This document shows positions 1 to 11,015 of a stretch of 64,000 nucleotides of DNA, in pieces. The notes below the pieces were generated by a model, which saw only the letters and a list, made by a program, of their open reading frames with translations, did not search any database and was not told the origin of the DNA. Numbering within the stretch: position 1 is the stretch's first letter; each line of letters opens with the position of its first letter. Origin of the DNA: Cryptosporangium aurantiacum (GTDB lineage: Bacteria; Actinomycetota; Actinomycetes; Mycobacteriales; Cryptosporangiaceae); assembly GCF_900143005.1 (NCBI RefSeq), contig NZ_FRCS01000016.1, positions 62,001 through 126,000 of the forward strand, in the 5' to 3' direction. Made by a program: the position numbers and the translations under genes.

Positions 1-2
1 AT

Positions 3-983
3 ATCGACGCTGATCTGCGCGCCGTCCGCGCGCAGCGAATAGGCACGGGCCAGATCGGCGCTAGTTACCGCGTAGAGCTGGACGGCGCCCCCGGTGCGCC
101 ACCGAGCGTCGTCGTGAAGATCGCCAGCGGAAGCGATCGCAGCATGGTCAGCCAGGGGTTCGCCTGGGAGGTCGGCTTCTACCGGCAGCTGGCCGACCGG
201 GTCCGGGCCCGGATCCCGCGCTGCTGGTACGGCGCGATCAGCCCGGACCACACCCGCTTCACGCTGGTGCTGGAGGACCTCTCCCCGGCCGAGCCCGGCA
301 GCCAGGCCGTCGGCTGCGCGCCGGACCGGGCGCGGGACGCGGTCGTCAACCTCGCCGGCCTGCACGCGCCGTTCTGGAACAGCACGTTCCTGGCCGGTGG
401 GCTGGAATGGCTGTCACCGCCGGACGCCGAGGGCTGCGCGTTCCTCGGCGCGCTGCACCGGGACGCGACCGACGCGTTCGTCAAGCGGTTCGGCACCGAC
501 TTACCCGCGGCCGACGCCGAGACGCTGCGGGCCGCCGCCGACCGCACCGAACGCTGGCTGGCCGGCCACCGGGCGCCGTTCTCGCTCGTCCACGGCGACT
601 ACCGGCTGGACAACCTGATGTTCCACCCGGACCGGCCGGAGGTGGCCGCGCTCGACTGGCAGACGATCTCGGTCGGCCACCCCGGGCGCGACCTCGCGTA
701 CTTCCTCGCGAACTCGCTGTCGATCGACGACCGGCGGGCCCACGAGGACGACCTCGTCGCCGGGTACCACGCGGAGCTGGTGCGACAAGGCGTCAGCGGG
801 TACTCGCTCGAGGACTGCCGCGCCGGGTACCGGGCGGGGATGCTCCACGGGCCGCTGATCACCGTGCTCGGCTGCGTCTACGCGACCGCGCAGCGGAGCG
901 CCACCGCGGACGCGATGTTCCTGTCGATGACCGCGAAGACGTGCCAGGCCATCCGCGACCTCGGAACCCTGGATTCGGTTTGA
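3..983 (+). CDS. Phosphotransferase (APH/choline-kinase-like) family protein, 5' partial
   Basis: The frame is open to the left edge, so the true start lies outside the window. The visible N-terminus carries a glycine-rich nucleotide loop (GTGQIG) and the lysine of VVVKI. The Brenner-type motif HGDYRLDN is encoded at 591-614 and the metal-binding DWQ follows at about 654. These mark an ATP-dependent small-molecule kinase of the aminoglycoside phosphotransferase superfamily. The family covers many substrates; in actinomycetes such genes often sit in CoA catabolic clusters, so antibiotic resistance is not implied. The stop is 26 bp before the LLM oxidoreductase start, so co-transcription is likely. 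Substrate unknown. Confidence 0.85.
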   Translation: MDADLRAVRAQRIGTGQIGASYRVELDGAPGAPPSVVVKIASGSDRSMVSQGFAWEVGFYRQLADRVRARIPRCWYGAISPDHTRFTLVLEDLSPAEPGSQAVGCAPDRARDAVVNLAGLHAPFWNSTFLAGGLEWLSPPDAEGCAFLGALHRDATDAFVKRFGTDLPAADAETLRAAADRTERWLAGHRAPFSLVHGDYRLDNLMFHPDRPEVAALDWQTISVGHPGRDLAYFLANSLSIDDRRAHEDDLVAGYHAELVRQGVSGYSLEDCRAGYRAGMLHGPLITVLGCVYATAQRSATADAMFLSMTAKTCQAIRDLGTLDSV

Positions 984-1009
984 TGTCGCCGGTTTCGAAG
1001 GAGCACCCG

Positions 1010-2203
1010 ATGACGCTGTCCCGCACGATCGCCGATGAGGTCGCGAGTGGACAGCGCTCGCCGCTGCGGTTCGGCATCTTCCTGGCACCGTTCCACCGCG
1101 CCGGGCGCAACCCCACGCTCTTGCTGGAGCAGGACCTCGAGCTCCTGGAGCACCTGGACCGGCTCGGTTTCGACGAGGCGTGGATCGGCGAGCACCACTC
1201 CGGCGGGTGGGAGATCATCGGCTCCCCCGAGGTGTTCCTCGCCGCGGCGGCGGCACGCACCCGCCAGCTCCGGCTCGGCACCGGCGTCGTCTCGCTGCCG
1301 TACCACCACCCGCTGAACGTCGCCGACCGGATGGTGCTGCTCGACCACCTGACCCGCGGGCGGGTCATGCTCGGCGTCGGCCCCGGGCAGCTGGCGTCCG
1401 ACGCGCACATGCTCGGCATCGACACGAACCGGCAGCGGGCGATGATGGAGGAGGCGCTGGAGGCGATCGTCGCGCTGCTCGACGGCCGCGAGCCGGTGAC
1501 CAGGAAGACCGACTGGTTCACGCTCCAGGACGCGGTGCTCCAGCTCCGCCCGTACCGGCGCACCGGTCTCCCGCTGGCCGTGGCCGCCACGTTCTCGCCG
1601 GCCGGTCCGCGGACCGCGGGGCGGTTCGGCGCCGGGCTGCTGTCGATCGCGGCCAGCCAGCCCGGCGGCACCGATCTGCTCGACACGCACTGGCGGACCG
1701 CCAATGAGGTCGCCGCCGAACACGGCCAGGTGATGCGCCGGGACGAGTGGCGGCTGATGGGCATGATGCACCTCGCCGACACCGAGGCCCAGGCTCGGGA
1801 GGACGTCCGGTACGGGCTGGTGGACGTCCAGAACTACCAGGGCAAGGTGCTGCCGATCCCGCTCGATCCGGAGACACCGCTGGAGGCCCGGATCGAGCAG
1901 GGCAACGCGACCGGCTCGTTCATCTGCGGGACGCCGGAGATGGCGATCGCGCAGATCGAACGGCTCTGGGAGCGGTCCGGCGGTTTCGGCGCCTACCTGC
2001 TGATGGCCGCCGACTTCGCCGACCGGGCGGCGACCCGGCGCAGCTACGAGCTGTTCGCGCGGGAGGTGATCCCGCACTTCACCGGGGCGTCCGCCGGGCC
2101 GCTGGGGTCGCAGGACTGGCAGGTCGGGCTGTCCGAGCAGTGGCGCGACCAGACCGCCCGCGCGATCGGCAAGGCGATCGAGGACCACGCCGCCGGGCGG
2201 TGA
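1010..2203 (+). CDS. LLM-class flavin-dependent oxidoreductase
   Basis: A 397-residue luciferase-like monooxygenase. The N-terminus reads FGIFLAPFH, followed by LGFDEAWIGEHHS (the conserved EHH signature of this family) and a GVGPGQ segment near residue 125. The TIM-barrel fold uses FMNH2 or F420; the fold alone does not tell which. ATG at 1010 is chosen because AAGGAG lies seven bases upstream, although the frame stays open further left inside the kinase gene. The length matches limonene- or alkane-monooxygenase-like members. It follows the kinase gene closely and is transcribed with it. The substrate cannot be read from sequence. Confidence 0.88.
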   Translation: MTLSRTIADEVASGQRSPLRFGIFLAPFHRAGRNPTLLLEQDLELLEHLDRLGFDEAWIGEHHSGGWEIIGSPEVFLAAAAARTRQLRLGTGVVSLPYHHPLNVADRMVLLDHLTRGRVMLGVGPGQLASDAHMLGIDTNRQRAMMEEALEAIVALLDGREPVTRKTDWFTLQDAVLQLRPYRRTGLPLAVAATFSPAGPRTAGRFGAGLLSIAASQPGGTDLLDTHWRTANEVAAEHGQVMRRDEWRLMGMMHLADTEAQAREDVRYGLVDVQNYQGKVLPIPLDPETPLEARIEQGNATGSFICGTPEMAIAQIERLWERSGGFGAYLLMAADFADRAATRRSYELFAREVIPHFTGASAGPLGSQDWQVGLSEQWRDQTARAIGKAIEDHAAGR

Positions 2204-2231
2204 CACCCGGGGCGCGGTGCCGGAGCGCGGA

Positions 2232-4352
2232 TCAGCGCTCCGGGGTGTTGTCCCAGCGCCGCCGGTCCAGCGACCGGGAGCCGACCGCCGGGCGTCCGTC
2301 GTCGGGTTCCGGTGCGCGCTCGCCGTTGTCGTCCCACCAGGTGTAGCCGTCCGGCGTCGGCTCGGCGCCCGCGCGCTGCGGCACCGCGGGCCGGTTCAGC
2401 GCATCCGGCCAGGACGCGTCCTGCGGGACCCGCGGTCGCGGGATGTCACCCGCGGGCGCCTCCCGCTGCGGCAGCGGCGGATACGGTGCCTCCGGCTGCC
2501 CGCTCGCCGGATACGGTCCCGCCGCGTTGACCCCCGCCGGGGTCGCGCCCGCCGGGGTCGCGCCCGCCGGGTAGGGGCCGGGCCGGTTCGCGGGCTCCGG
2601 ATGCGCGAGCGCGGCGTACTGATTCGGCGGCCCCGCCGGGTAGGGCACCGGCGAGTGCGGGCCCGGCTGGGCGGCGGCATACGGATCCACGGGCTGCAGA
2701 TTCCCGGGATACGGGCCCTCGGCGTACGGGCCGTCGGCGTAGGGGCCCGACGGGTTCTGGCCGGCGGCGTACGGGCCGGCCGAGGGAGGCGGAGCGGCGG
2801 GGTACGCGGCGTACCGCGTCGCGGCCGCGGCCGGCTGCGGGGCGACCGCGCGCGAGGACGTCGCGAGCTCGTCGGCTTCCGAGTCGCCGTCGGGCAGGCC
2901 GCCCCGGCCGATCTTGGCGTACACCTCGGGACGCGTCTCCCGCATGACCAGCGTCGCGACCACTCCCAGCACGAACGGCAGGAAGATCAGCGCGAGCACG
3001 TACCAGGTCGCGCCGCTCGTATCGCTGGTGTCCAGCGCCGGGATGTGCGTGAGGCCGTAGACGACGATCAGGAACAGCGTCACCGCGGAGAACGCGGCGG
3101 CGACGACCTGGCCTTCCCAGCCGAAGAACCCCGACTCGTCCGCCTCACCACGGAGGAACCAGACCGTCGCGGACAGGGAGGCGAGCGTCAGCATCGCGAA
3201 CAGACCCAGCGTGCAGCCGATCGTCACCCACGACTTCAGCGCGCCGGCCTCGTCGGCGAACAGCAGCGCCACCAGCCCGCTGGCGACCGGGTGCGCGACG
3301 TTCAGCACCAGCGGACGCTTGCCCCGCGCGTTGGGCCGGATCAGCGCCGGGGGCAGCACGCCGTCGCTGGAGAGGCCGGCCAGCTGCCGGACCAGCGCGC
3401 CCTGCAGACCGACGGTCGCGCCGAACACTCCGGTCAGCAGTACCGCCATCAGGATGTTCGTCACCAGCACCGCGTTCTCGACCCCGACGACCTGGGCGAC
3501 CAGGACGGGGAAGAGCGCCGGTCCGGCCTGCTGCGCGATCGCGGTGGCGTTCGTCGGCCCGACGAGCGCGCTCACCGCGAGCGCTCCGCCCACGCCGACG
3601 GCGGTCGTGACCGCGTAGGACAGGTACGTCGCGCGCGGCAGCGAGCGGACCGGGTTGGCCAGCTCCGCGGTGTAGTTGGCGGCGGTCTCGGTGCCGGCCG
3701 ACGCCATCAGCGCCAGCACCAGCGCGACCCCGAACGACCCGGTCAGCAGCCCGCCCGGCTCCAGGCTCTGGTACGACACCGTGCCACCGGCGGGCGAGGA
3801 GAACGCGGCGGCCATCGTCACGACGACCGTGATCAGCTGGATCACGAGGATGACCGAGAACAGCGGGACCAGCCGGCGGGGACGGAGTCGGCTGAGCAGC
3901 ACTCCCCCGACCGCGCAGAACACGACTCCGACCGCGATCGGGATCTCGACGTCGAACAGGCTCAATACGAGGCCTTTGAGGACGCCGGCGAAGAAGCTGT
4001 ACAGCGCGCCCATCAGGCCGACGTAGGCCACCAGCATCACGGCGGCCGCGCCCACCCCGATCGGGCGACCGAGGCCGTGCGCCACCTGGACGTAGACGCC
4101 GCCCGGGTGTCGTAGCCGTTTGGCCAGGCCGCTGTACCCGAACACGAATCCGAGCAAGACGATGCCGGCGAACGCCCAGACCAGCGGCGACGCCTCGACC
4201 TGCCCGCTCCGGTAGCTCTCCGGCACCGCGCCCCAGAGCACCGTCAAGGGTGTGTGGGTCACGAGCAGCAGGATGAGCAGGTGCCCGGTGCGCAGGCGTC
4301 TGAACTGTCTGGAATCGGTGGGCGGCGGCGGCGCTGCCGAGGACGTTGCCAT
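2232..4352 (-). CDS. APC-superfamily amino-acid permease with long PY-rich C-terminal tail
   Basis: A 706-residue integral membrane transporter. About the first 480 residues form roughly a dozen hydrophobic helices of the amino acid-polyamine-organocation type, including the conserved GTETAANYTAELANP helix-loop. From about residue 510 the protein becomes hydrophilic and rich in Pro, Gly, Tyr and Ala, with repeated GPYA, DGPYAEGPY and ATPAG units. This tail is far longer than in usual permeases and is probably disordered and cytoplasmic. ATG at 4352 is preferred because GGAAGG stands just upstream. A KstR-type palindrome at 4604 lies in its 305-bp upstream gap. Substrate unknown. Confidence 0.87.
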   Translation of the reverse strand: MATSSAAPPPPTDSRQFRRLRTGHLLILLLVTHTPLTVLWGAVPESYRSGQVEASPLVWAFAGIVLLGFVFGYSGLAKRLRHPGGVYVQVAHGLGRPIGVGAAAVMLVAYVGLMGALYSFFAGVLKGLVLSLFDVEIPIAVGVVFCAVGGVLLSRLRPRRLVPLFSVILVIQLITVVVTMAAAFSSPAGGTVSYQSLEPGGLLTGSFGVALVLALMASAGTETAANYTAELANPVRSLPRATYLSYAVTTAVGVGGALAVSALVGPTNATAIAQQAGPALFPVLVAQVVGVENAVLVTNILMAVLLTGVFGATVGLQGALVRQLAGLSSDGVLPPALIRPNARGKRPLVLNVAHPVASGLVALLFADEAGALKSWVTIGCTLGLFAMLTLASLSATVWFLRGEADESGFFGWEGQVVAAAFSAVTLFLIVVYGLTHIPALDTSDTSGATWYVLALIFLPFVLGVVATLVMRETRPEVYAKIGRGGLPDGDSEADELATSSRAVAPQPAAAATRYAAYPAAPPPSAGPYAAGQNPSGPYADGPYAEGPYPGNLQPVDPYAAAQPGPHSPVPYPAGPPNQYAALAHPEPANRPGPYPAGATPAGATPAGVNAAGPYPASGQPEAPYPPLPQREAPAGDIPRPRVPQDASWPDALNRPAVPQRAGAEPTPDGYTWWDDNGERAPEPDDGRPAVGSRSLDRRRWDNTPER

Positions 4353-4603
4353 GACGAGCCTTCCGACAGGGTCGAACGGGTCAGGGCTACCGGCAGACGA
4401 CCTCCGCACGGCGAGAACGATCACCCGGTTGGTGGCGGAGGGCACGGGGGAAAGCGCGATGGAGCAGTGGAGCAGCCGGTGGTCCTCGGCGCGAACGCGA
4501 CGAAGGGCCCGGACACGCATCGAACGCGTGGGGATGGATCCCGAACTGGGACCGGACTCTATTTCTCTGCCGTCACACGGTCAACAGTGGACGCGTAAAT
4601 AAC

Positions 4604-4617
4604 TGCAACGCGTTTCA
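4604..4617. promoter_or_regulatory. KstR-type operator box (TnnAACnnGTTnnA)
   Basis: TGCAACGCGTTTCA matches the 14-bp consensus TnnAACnnGTTnnA described for the mycobacterial TetR regulator KstR at every fixed position. It lies in the 305-bp gap (4353-4657) between the permease start and the end of a KstR-like TetR gene, about 250 bp upstream of the permease. The match is seen directly; binding by the neighbouring TetR protein or by a KstR encoded elsewhere is inference. The rest of the gap shows no gene. Confidence 0.55.
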
Positions 4618-4657
4618 CTAGGTGGGAGCAGCTCCGGCGCCTGAACGGTCGCTCACT

Positions 4658-5281
4658 TCACGGCGCGAGCGCGGCCTCGGCGAGTTCGGGGGCCAGCAGG
4701 TCGATGAATCGGTCGGCGATCCGGTAGACCTCGGCCATGCTGCCGCCGTGATAGATCGCCTGGCTGAGCATCGTGTTGATGATCGACCAGAGCATCGTCG
4801 CCGCGTCGTCGGCACGGTCGGCGCCGAGGACGGCGAAGTCCTCGGCGAGCATCGCCTGGGCGGACTCGGCGAACTCCGCCCGCAGCGCCTTGACGTTCGG
4901 GTCGGAGCTGCTCTGCAGCAGCATGTGCACCTTGTAGAACTGCGGCTGACGCTCGAACGCCTTGATCACGCCGTGCATCCGCGCGCGGACCCTGGCCTCG
5001 GCCGAGCGACGCCGCGACCGGGTCGTGCCCGCCCGGCCGAGCGCCGCCCACTCCTGCAGGACGGCGGCGTAGAGGTGCTCCTTGGACGAGAAGTACCGGT
5101 ACAGCGTGCCCAGCGCGACGTCGGCCACCTGCGCGACGTCGCGGATCTGGATCTGCTCGTACTCCTGCCGCTGCAGCGCGGCGAGGGCGGCGTCGACGAT
5201 GCGTTGCCGTCGAGCGCGCTGCCAGGCCGGCATCCCCTCCAGGGGTAGACCCCCGCCCGCACCCTGCGCCTGCGTAACCAT
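4658..5281 (-). CDS. TetR/AcrR-family regulator, KstR-like (copy 1)
   Basis: A 207-residue repressor-type protein. The helix-turn-helix lies at about residues 25-75 with IRDVAQVADVALGTLYRYF followed by SSKEHL, close to the KstR recognition helix (VAVGTLYRYF). The C-terminal ligand domain includes QFYKVHMLLQSSSDPN and DDAATMLWSIINTMLSQAIY. A clear paralogue at 11016-11594 shares these segments almost word for word. KstR-type proteins sense acyl-CoA thioesters of steroid catabolites, so an acyl-CoA ligand is plausible. It follows the methyltransferase gene on the same strand after 54 bp and precedes a KstR-type box. Confidence 0.88.
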   Translation of the reverse strand: MVTQAQGAGGGLPLEGMPAWQRARRQRIVDAALAALQRQEYEQIQIRDVAQVADVALGTLYRYFSSKEHLYAAVLQEWAALGRAGTTRSRRRSAEARVRARMHGVIKAFERQPQFYKVHMLLQSSSDPNVKALRAEFAESAQAMLAEDFAVLGADRADDAATMLWSIINTMLSQAIYHGGSMAEVYRIADRFIDLLAPELAEAALAP

Positions 5282-5335
5282 GGACCGCCCTACCTCGTCA
5301 CCCTAGGTAAGACGGTACTGGATCGTACGGGTCGC

Positions 5336-7082
<1,747 letters not shown>

Positions 7083-7086
<4 letters not shown>

Positions 7087-7802
7087 GAGGCCACCGGCTT
7101 GGTGAAGTAGAGCGCGACGCTCTTGCCGATGAACGGGTCGAGCACCCGCTCGGCGACCCGGGTCGCCGCGGGCTTGCTCATCAGGTCCCAGACCAGCAGC
7201 CGGTGGTACGCGTCCACCGCCGGGTGCTTCGGCCGGTTCGGGCCGACCGCGCACTTGAGCCACCAGTACGGCGAGTGCAGCGCGTGCGCGTGGTGCTTGT
7301 GGGTGGCCACCAGCCCGGCGCCGACCAGCTTGGACTCCAGCTCGTCGGCCCGGTAGATCCGGATGTGGCCGCCCTCGTTCGCGTGGTACTCGTCGGAGAG
7401 CGCCCAGCAGATCCGCTCCGGCAGCCAGCGCGGGACGGTGACCGCGAGCGTCCCTCCGGGGGCCAGGATGCGCACCAGCTCGGCGATCGCGGCGTCGTCC
7501 TCGGGAACGTGTTCCAGGATCTCCGAGGCGAGCACGACGTCGAAGTGGCCGTCCGCGTAGGGCATCGCCAGGACGTCGCCCGCCTGGACCTGGCCGGAGC
7601 CGCCGGGCGGCACCTCGCCGGCCTCCGCCATCGCGTCGAACATCTCCGCGACGCTCTTGAGCTCGACCTCGTCCAGGTCGTAAGCGGTTACCTCGGCGCC
7701 CCGGCGGAGCGCCTCGAACGAGTGCCTCCCGCCGCCGGCGCCGACGTCGATGAATCGGGTCCGGCGGCCCACCCGCAGCCGGTCGAAGTCCACGGTCAGC
7801 AC
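7083..7802 (-). CDS. Class I SAM-dependent methyltransferase (Methyltransf_11 type)
   Basis: A 239-residue methyltransferase. Motif I is FIDVGAGGGRHSFEA at about residue 17, with TAYDLD as the acidic SAM-ribose loop and ASEILEHVPEDD plus LAPGGTLAVTVP further on. This is the UbiE/Methyltransf_11 pattern for small-molecule O-, N- or C-methylation. It begins just before the glycosyltransferase stop and its own stop overlaps the next start, so the four genes are tightly coupled. The C-terminal region (HHAHALHSPYWWLKC) is rich in His and aromatic residues and may form the acceptor pocket. Target unknown. Confidence 0.85.
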
Positions 7803-7803
7803 G

Positions 7804-9078
7804 TCAGGCCTCCTGTCCGGCGGTCGCGAGCAACGCGGGTTCCGGGGCGCGCGCGGCCGCGATCGCGTCCTCGTAGGCCGCCACCGTCGCGCGCGCCACC
7901 GACGTCCAACTGAATCGCTCCTCCGCCCTGGCCCGCCCGGCCGCGCTCAGCCGGGCCCGCTCGGCGGGCGACCGCAGCAGCGCGTCGATCGCGGTGACCA
8001 GCGACCCCGCGTCGCCTGGTTCGACCAGCACGCCGGCATCCCCGACGACCTCGGGTAACGCGCCGGCGCGGCTCGCCACGACCGGGGTGCCGCAGGCCAG
8101 CGCCTCGACGGTCGGCAACGAGAAGCCCTCGTAGAGCGACGGCACGCACATCACCTCGGCGGACGCCAGCAGCGCCGCGAGCTCGGCGTCGGTCAGGCCG
8201 GTGCGGACCGTGACCGCGTCGCGGAGCCCCAGCTCAGCGATCCGGCGCTCGGTGGCGCCGCCGGGCTCCAGCGTGGACACCAGCTGCAGCTCGACGTCGT
8301 GGTCGACGCGCAGCTTGGCCATCGCGTCGAGCAGGTGCGCGACGCCCTTCAGCGGGCGGTCGGCGCTGGCCACCGCGACGATGCGGCCGGGAACACGCCC
8401 GGGGCCCTGCTCGTCGGCGGGCCGGAACACGTCGGTGTCGACGCCGAGCGGCACGACGCGGAACGCCGCCGGATCGATCCGGAAGTCCGCGATGGCATCC
8501 GCGCTCGCCACGTCCGAGACGCCGATCAGCACCGGGAGACGGCGGGCCACCCGGGCTTGCATCCGTACGAAGCCGTACCACCGCAGGACGCCCCACTTCT
8601 TGTGGAGCCGGGCGGCGTCCAGCTCGACGCGGCGGTCGCGGCTGATCGCGTGGTGGATCGTCGCGGCCAGCGGGATCCCGCGGCGGCGCATCGTCAGCAG
8701 CCCGTAACCGAGGCACTGGTTGTCGTGCAGGACGTCGAAGTCGGCCGCCCGCGTCCGCATCAGGTTGGCCATCCGGTAGCTGAACGCCAGCGGCTCGGCG
8801 AACGTGCCGGTCTTGGTCGTCAGGTACTCGAGGACGTCGTAACGGTCGCCGAAGTCGCGTAACCGGACGCGGCGTGGGAAGTCCGGCCCGCCGAACAGGT
8901 CGAGGCTGGGCACCTTCGTCAGTCGGACCCGGGGGTCGAGGTCCTCCGGATAAGGTTGGCCGGAGAACACCTCCACCTCGTGACCCAACTCCACCAGGCC
9001 GCGACTCAAGTACCGGACGTACACCCCCTGGCCGCCGCAGTGCGTCTTGCTACGGTACGAGAGCAAGCCGATTCGCAC
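7804..9078 (-). CDS. GT4-family glycosyltransferase
   Basis: A 424-residue GT-B glycosyltransferase and the first gene of the four-gene operon. The N-terminal domain has the donor/acceptor loop HCGGQGVYVRYLSRGL; the C-terminal domain carries the EX7E motif (EGFSLPTVE) near residues 315-325, followed by ALACGTPVV, typical of retaining GT4 enzymes that use nucleotide sugars. Two in-frame GTG codons exist at 9084 and 9078. The second is preferred because AGGAGG stands five bases before it, whereas it abuts the first. It is likely cytoplasmic or membrane-associated. Sugar and acceptor cannot be named. Confidence 0.87.
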   Translation of the reverse strand: MRIGLLSYRSKTHCGGQGVYVRYLSRGLVELGHEVEVFSGQPYPEDLDPRVRLTKVPSLDLFGGPDFPRRVRLRDFGDRYDVLEYLTTKTGTFAEPLAFSYRMANLMRTRAADFDVLHDNQCLGYGLLTMRRRGIPLAATIHHAISRDRRVELDAARLHKKWGVLRWYGFVRMQARVARRLPVLIGVSDVASADAIADFRIDPAAFRVVPLGVDTDVFRPADEQGPGRVPGRIVAVASADRPLKGVAHLLDAMAKLRVDHDVELQLVSTLEPGGATERRIAELGLRDAVTVRTGLTDAELAALLASAEVMCVPSLYEGFSLPTVEALACGTPVVASRAGALPEVVGDAGVLVEPGDAGSLVTAIDALLRSPAERARLSAAGRARAEERFSWTSVARATVAAYEDAIAAARAPEPALLATAGQEA

Positions 9079-9207
9079 TTCCACCTCCTCTCGCAGCCGC
9101 CCCGCCAGTCACACGACAGGTCAGCGTTACCGAGCTGGCTATTCGACGATTGCCGGTAGGAATCCGGCACTGGCCAGTATAAGTAGAATCCAATTTCTTG
9201 ATGCAGA

Positions 9208-9232
9208 TTCGGCAAAATGTAGCCTTGCCGAA
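9208..9232 (-). terminator. Hairpin downstream of thiolase
   Basis: TTCGGCAA and TTGCCGAA form an 8-bp stem with a 9-base loop, 20 bp after the thiolase stop on the minus strand. No clear T-run follows. It lies in the 173-bp gap between the thiolase and GT4 genes, which also holds a TATACT -10-like hexamer (9176-9181, minus strand) that could start the GT4 operon. Both assignments are tentative. Confidence 0.4.
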
Positions 9233-9251
9233 ATGAAGCGTCCGGTGACTC

Positions 9252-10475
9252 TCAGGTGACCCGCTCGAACAGCGCCGCCAACCCCTGGCCGCCCCCGATG
9301 CACATCGTCTCGAGCGCGTAGCGGTCGCCGCGCCGGTCGAGTTCGTGCAGCATCGTGGCGAGGATCCGGCCACCGGTGGCCCCGACCGGGTGACCCAGTG
9401 AAATGCCGGAGCCGTTGACGTTGAACCGCTCGAAGTCTCCCGCTCCGAAGCCCCACGCCCGCGTGCAGGCGAGCACCTGGCTCGCGAACGCCTCGTTGAG
9501 CTCGATCAGGTCGACGTCGGCCAGTTCCAGCCCGGCCCGCCCGAGCGTCTTCGCCACCGCGGGCACCGGCCCGATCCCCATCGTGGCCGGCGGCACCCCG
9601 GCCACCGCCCAGGACGCCAGCCGGGCCAGCGGCCGCAGGCCCCACCGCTCGGCCTGCTCGCGGGTCATTACCGCACACACCGAGGCGCCGTCGTTCTGAC
9701 CGCTCGCGTTGCCCGCGGTCACGGTCGCGTCCGGGTCCTTGCGGCCGAGCACCGGCCGGAGCCGCGCGAGGCCCTCGAGCGAGCTGTCGGCCCGAGGGTG
9801 CTCGTCGACCTCGACGACGGTCGTGTTCCCCTTCCGGTCGGTCACGGTCACCGGGACGATCTCGTCGGCGAACCGGCCGTCCTTCTGCGCGGCTACCGCC
9901 CGCTCGTGCGACCGCAGCGCGTACTCGTCCTGTTCGAGCCGGGAGATCCCGTACTCGCGGCGTAGGTTCTCCGCGGTCTCCAGCATGCCGTCCGGCACCG
10001 GGAAGCGTTCGCCGCCCGCGGTCACCCTGGCCCGCGCCAGCCGGTCGTGGAACACCAGCTGGTCCCCGGAGGCGCCCCAGCGTGCGGTGGGCGAGTAGAA
10101 CTCGACCTGGCTCATGCTCTCCGCGCCGCCGGCCAGGACGACGTCGGCAGCGCCGGTCTGGACCTGCATCGCCGCCCAGATCACCGCCTGCAGACCCGAG
10201 CCGCAGCGGCGGTCGACCTGCACACCGCCGACCTCGACCGGCAGCCCGGCGTCGAGCGCCGCGACCCGGCCGATCGCGGGCGCCTCCCCGCTCGGGTAAC
10301 ACTGGCCGAAGATCACGTCCTCGACGGCGTCCGGCGGCAGGCCGGTGCGGTCGAGCAGCGCCCGGATCACGGTCGCGCCGAGGGTCGCGGCCGGCACACC
10401 CTTGAGCACCCCGCCGTACCGTCCCACCGGCGTCCGCAGCGGCGCGCAGATCACGGCCTCCCGGAGCGCGCTCAC
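9252..10475 (-). CDS. Acetyl-CoA acetyltransferase (thiolase family)
   Basis: A 407-residue thiolase that cleaves a 3-ketoacyl-CoA with CoA. The nucleophile is Cys91 in VDRRCGSGLQAV; NEAFA, the His of GHPVGATGGR (about 362) and the second Cys of CIGGGQG (about 392) complete the active site. GTG at 10475 is chosen because it overlaps the MaoC stop as GTGA; the frame stays open upstream but only through MaoC antisense-frame sequence. It forms a two-gene operon with the hydratase gene and is the last step of a beta-oxidation round. FadA5/FadA6-like function is possible but not proven. Confidence 0.93.
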   Translation of the reverse strand: MSALREAVICAPLRTPVGRYGGVLKGVPAATLGATVIRALLDRTGLPPDAVEDVIFGQCYPSGEAPAIGRVAALDAGLPVEVGGVQVDRRCGSGLQAVIWAAMQVQTGAADVVLAGGAESMSQVEFYSPTARWGASGDQLVFHDRLARARVTAGGERFPVPDGMLETAENLRREYGISRLEQDEYALRSHERAVAAQKDGRFADEIVPVTVTDRKGNTTVVEVDEHPRADSSLEGLARLRPVLGRKDPDATVTAGNASGQNDGASVCAVMTREQAERWGLRPLARLASWAVAGVPPATMGIGPVPAVAKTLGRAGLELADVDLIELNEAFASQVLACTRAWGFGAGDFERFNVNGSGISLGHPVGATGGRILATMLHELDRRGDRYALETMCIGGGQGLAALFERVT

Positions 10476-10921
10476 AGGTAGAACCGCCCGACGACCTCGG
10501 CGACCACCGCGGGTTTGGTCTCGCCCCGGATCTCCACCGTGGCGGTCGACACGACCTGGACGGCGTCGGCGACCTTCGTGACCTCGACCAGCCGGACCAC
10601 CGCACGCACCGAGGACCCCACCCGCACCGGCGCGGGGAACCGGAGCTTGTTCAGCCCGTAGTTGACCGCCATCCGCGCCTCGACCCGGTAGATCTGCCGC
10701 ATCAGCGCGGGCAGCAGCGCGGCGGTGAGGTAGCCGTGGGCGATCGGGGCACCGAACGGCCCGGCCTTGGCCCGCTCCGGATCGACGTGGATCCACTGGT
10801 GGTCGTCGGTCGCGTCGGCGAACCGGTCGATCCGCTCCTGGGTGATCGGCAGCCAGTCGCTGGCGCCCAGATCGGCGCCGACGGCGTCTTCGAGTTGGTC
10901 AGGGGACGTGAACACCCGCAT
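10472..10921 (-). CDS. MaoC/NodN-type hydratase
   Basis: A 149-residue single hot-dog-fold protein. The (R)-hydratase signature is present: the Asp/His pair of FADATDDHQWIHVDPERA, then GPFGAPIAHGYLTAALLP. It would hydrate a trans-2-enoyl-CoA, giving the 3-hydroxyacyl-CoA before dehydrogenase and thiolase steps. ATG at 10921 fits the family length. Its promoter region is shared with the divergent TetR gene and contains one of the eight AT-rich island motifs (10974-10990). The stop overlaps the thiolase start by four bases. Confidence 0.9.
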   Translation of the reverse strand: MRVFTSPDQLEDAVGADLGASDWLPITQERIDRFADATDDHQWIHVDPERAKAGPFGAPIAHGYLTAALLPALMRQIYRVEARMAVNYGLNKLRFPAPVRVGSSVRAVVRLVEVTKVADAVQVVSTATVEIRGETKPAVVAEVVGRFYL

Positions 10922-10973
10922 CGGGCGACTCCTTCGCCGTCGCCGGTCGGCCCGGTACCGCCCGGCAGCGGAA

Positions 10974-10990
10974 ATAGAATATACAATACG
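10974..10990. promoter_or_regulatory. AT-rich regulon motif, site 1 (MaoC/TetR divergent promoter)
   Basis: ATAGAATATACAATACG lies between the divergent MaoC and TetR starts, in DNA otherwise very GC-rich. It is nearly identical to the site at 48503 (first 11 bases the same). The shared core of all eight sites is TGTATA/TATACA. Role as an operator, a -10 element or both is inferred. Confidence 0.65.
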
Positions 10991-11015
10991 CATCGCTCGT
11001 GACCGGAGGTATGCG

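Noticed and set aside
2217-4115. A 632-codon plus-strand frame over the permease gene
   Set aside because: No recognisable domain, Arg-rich composition, and complete overlap with the minus-strand permease.
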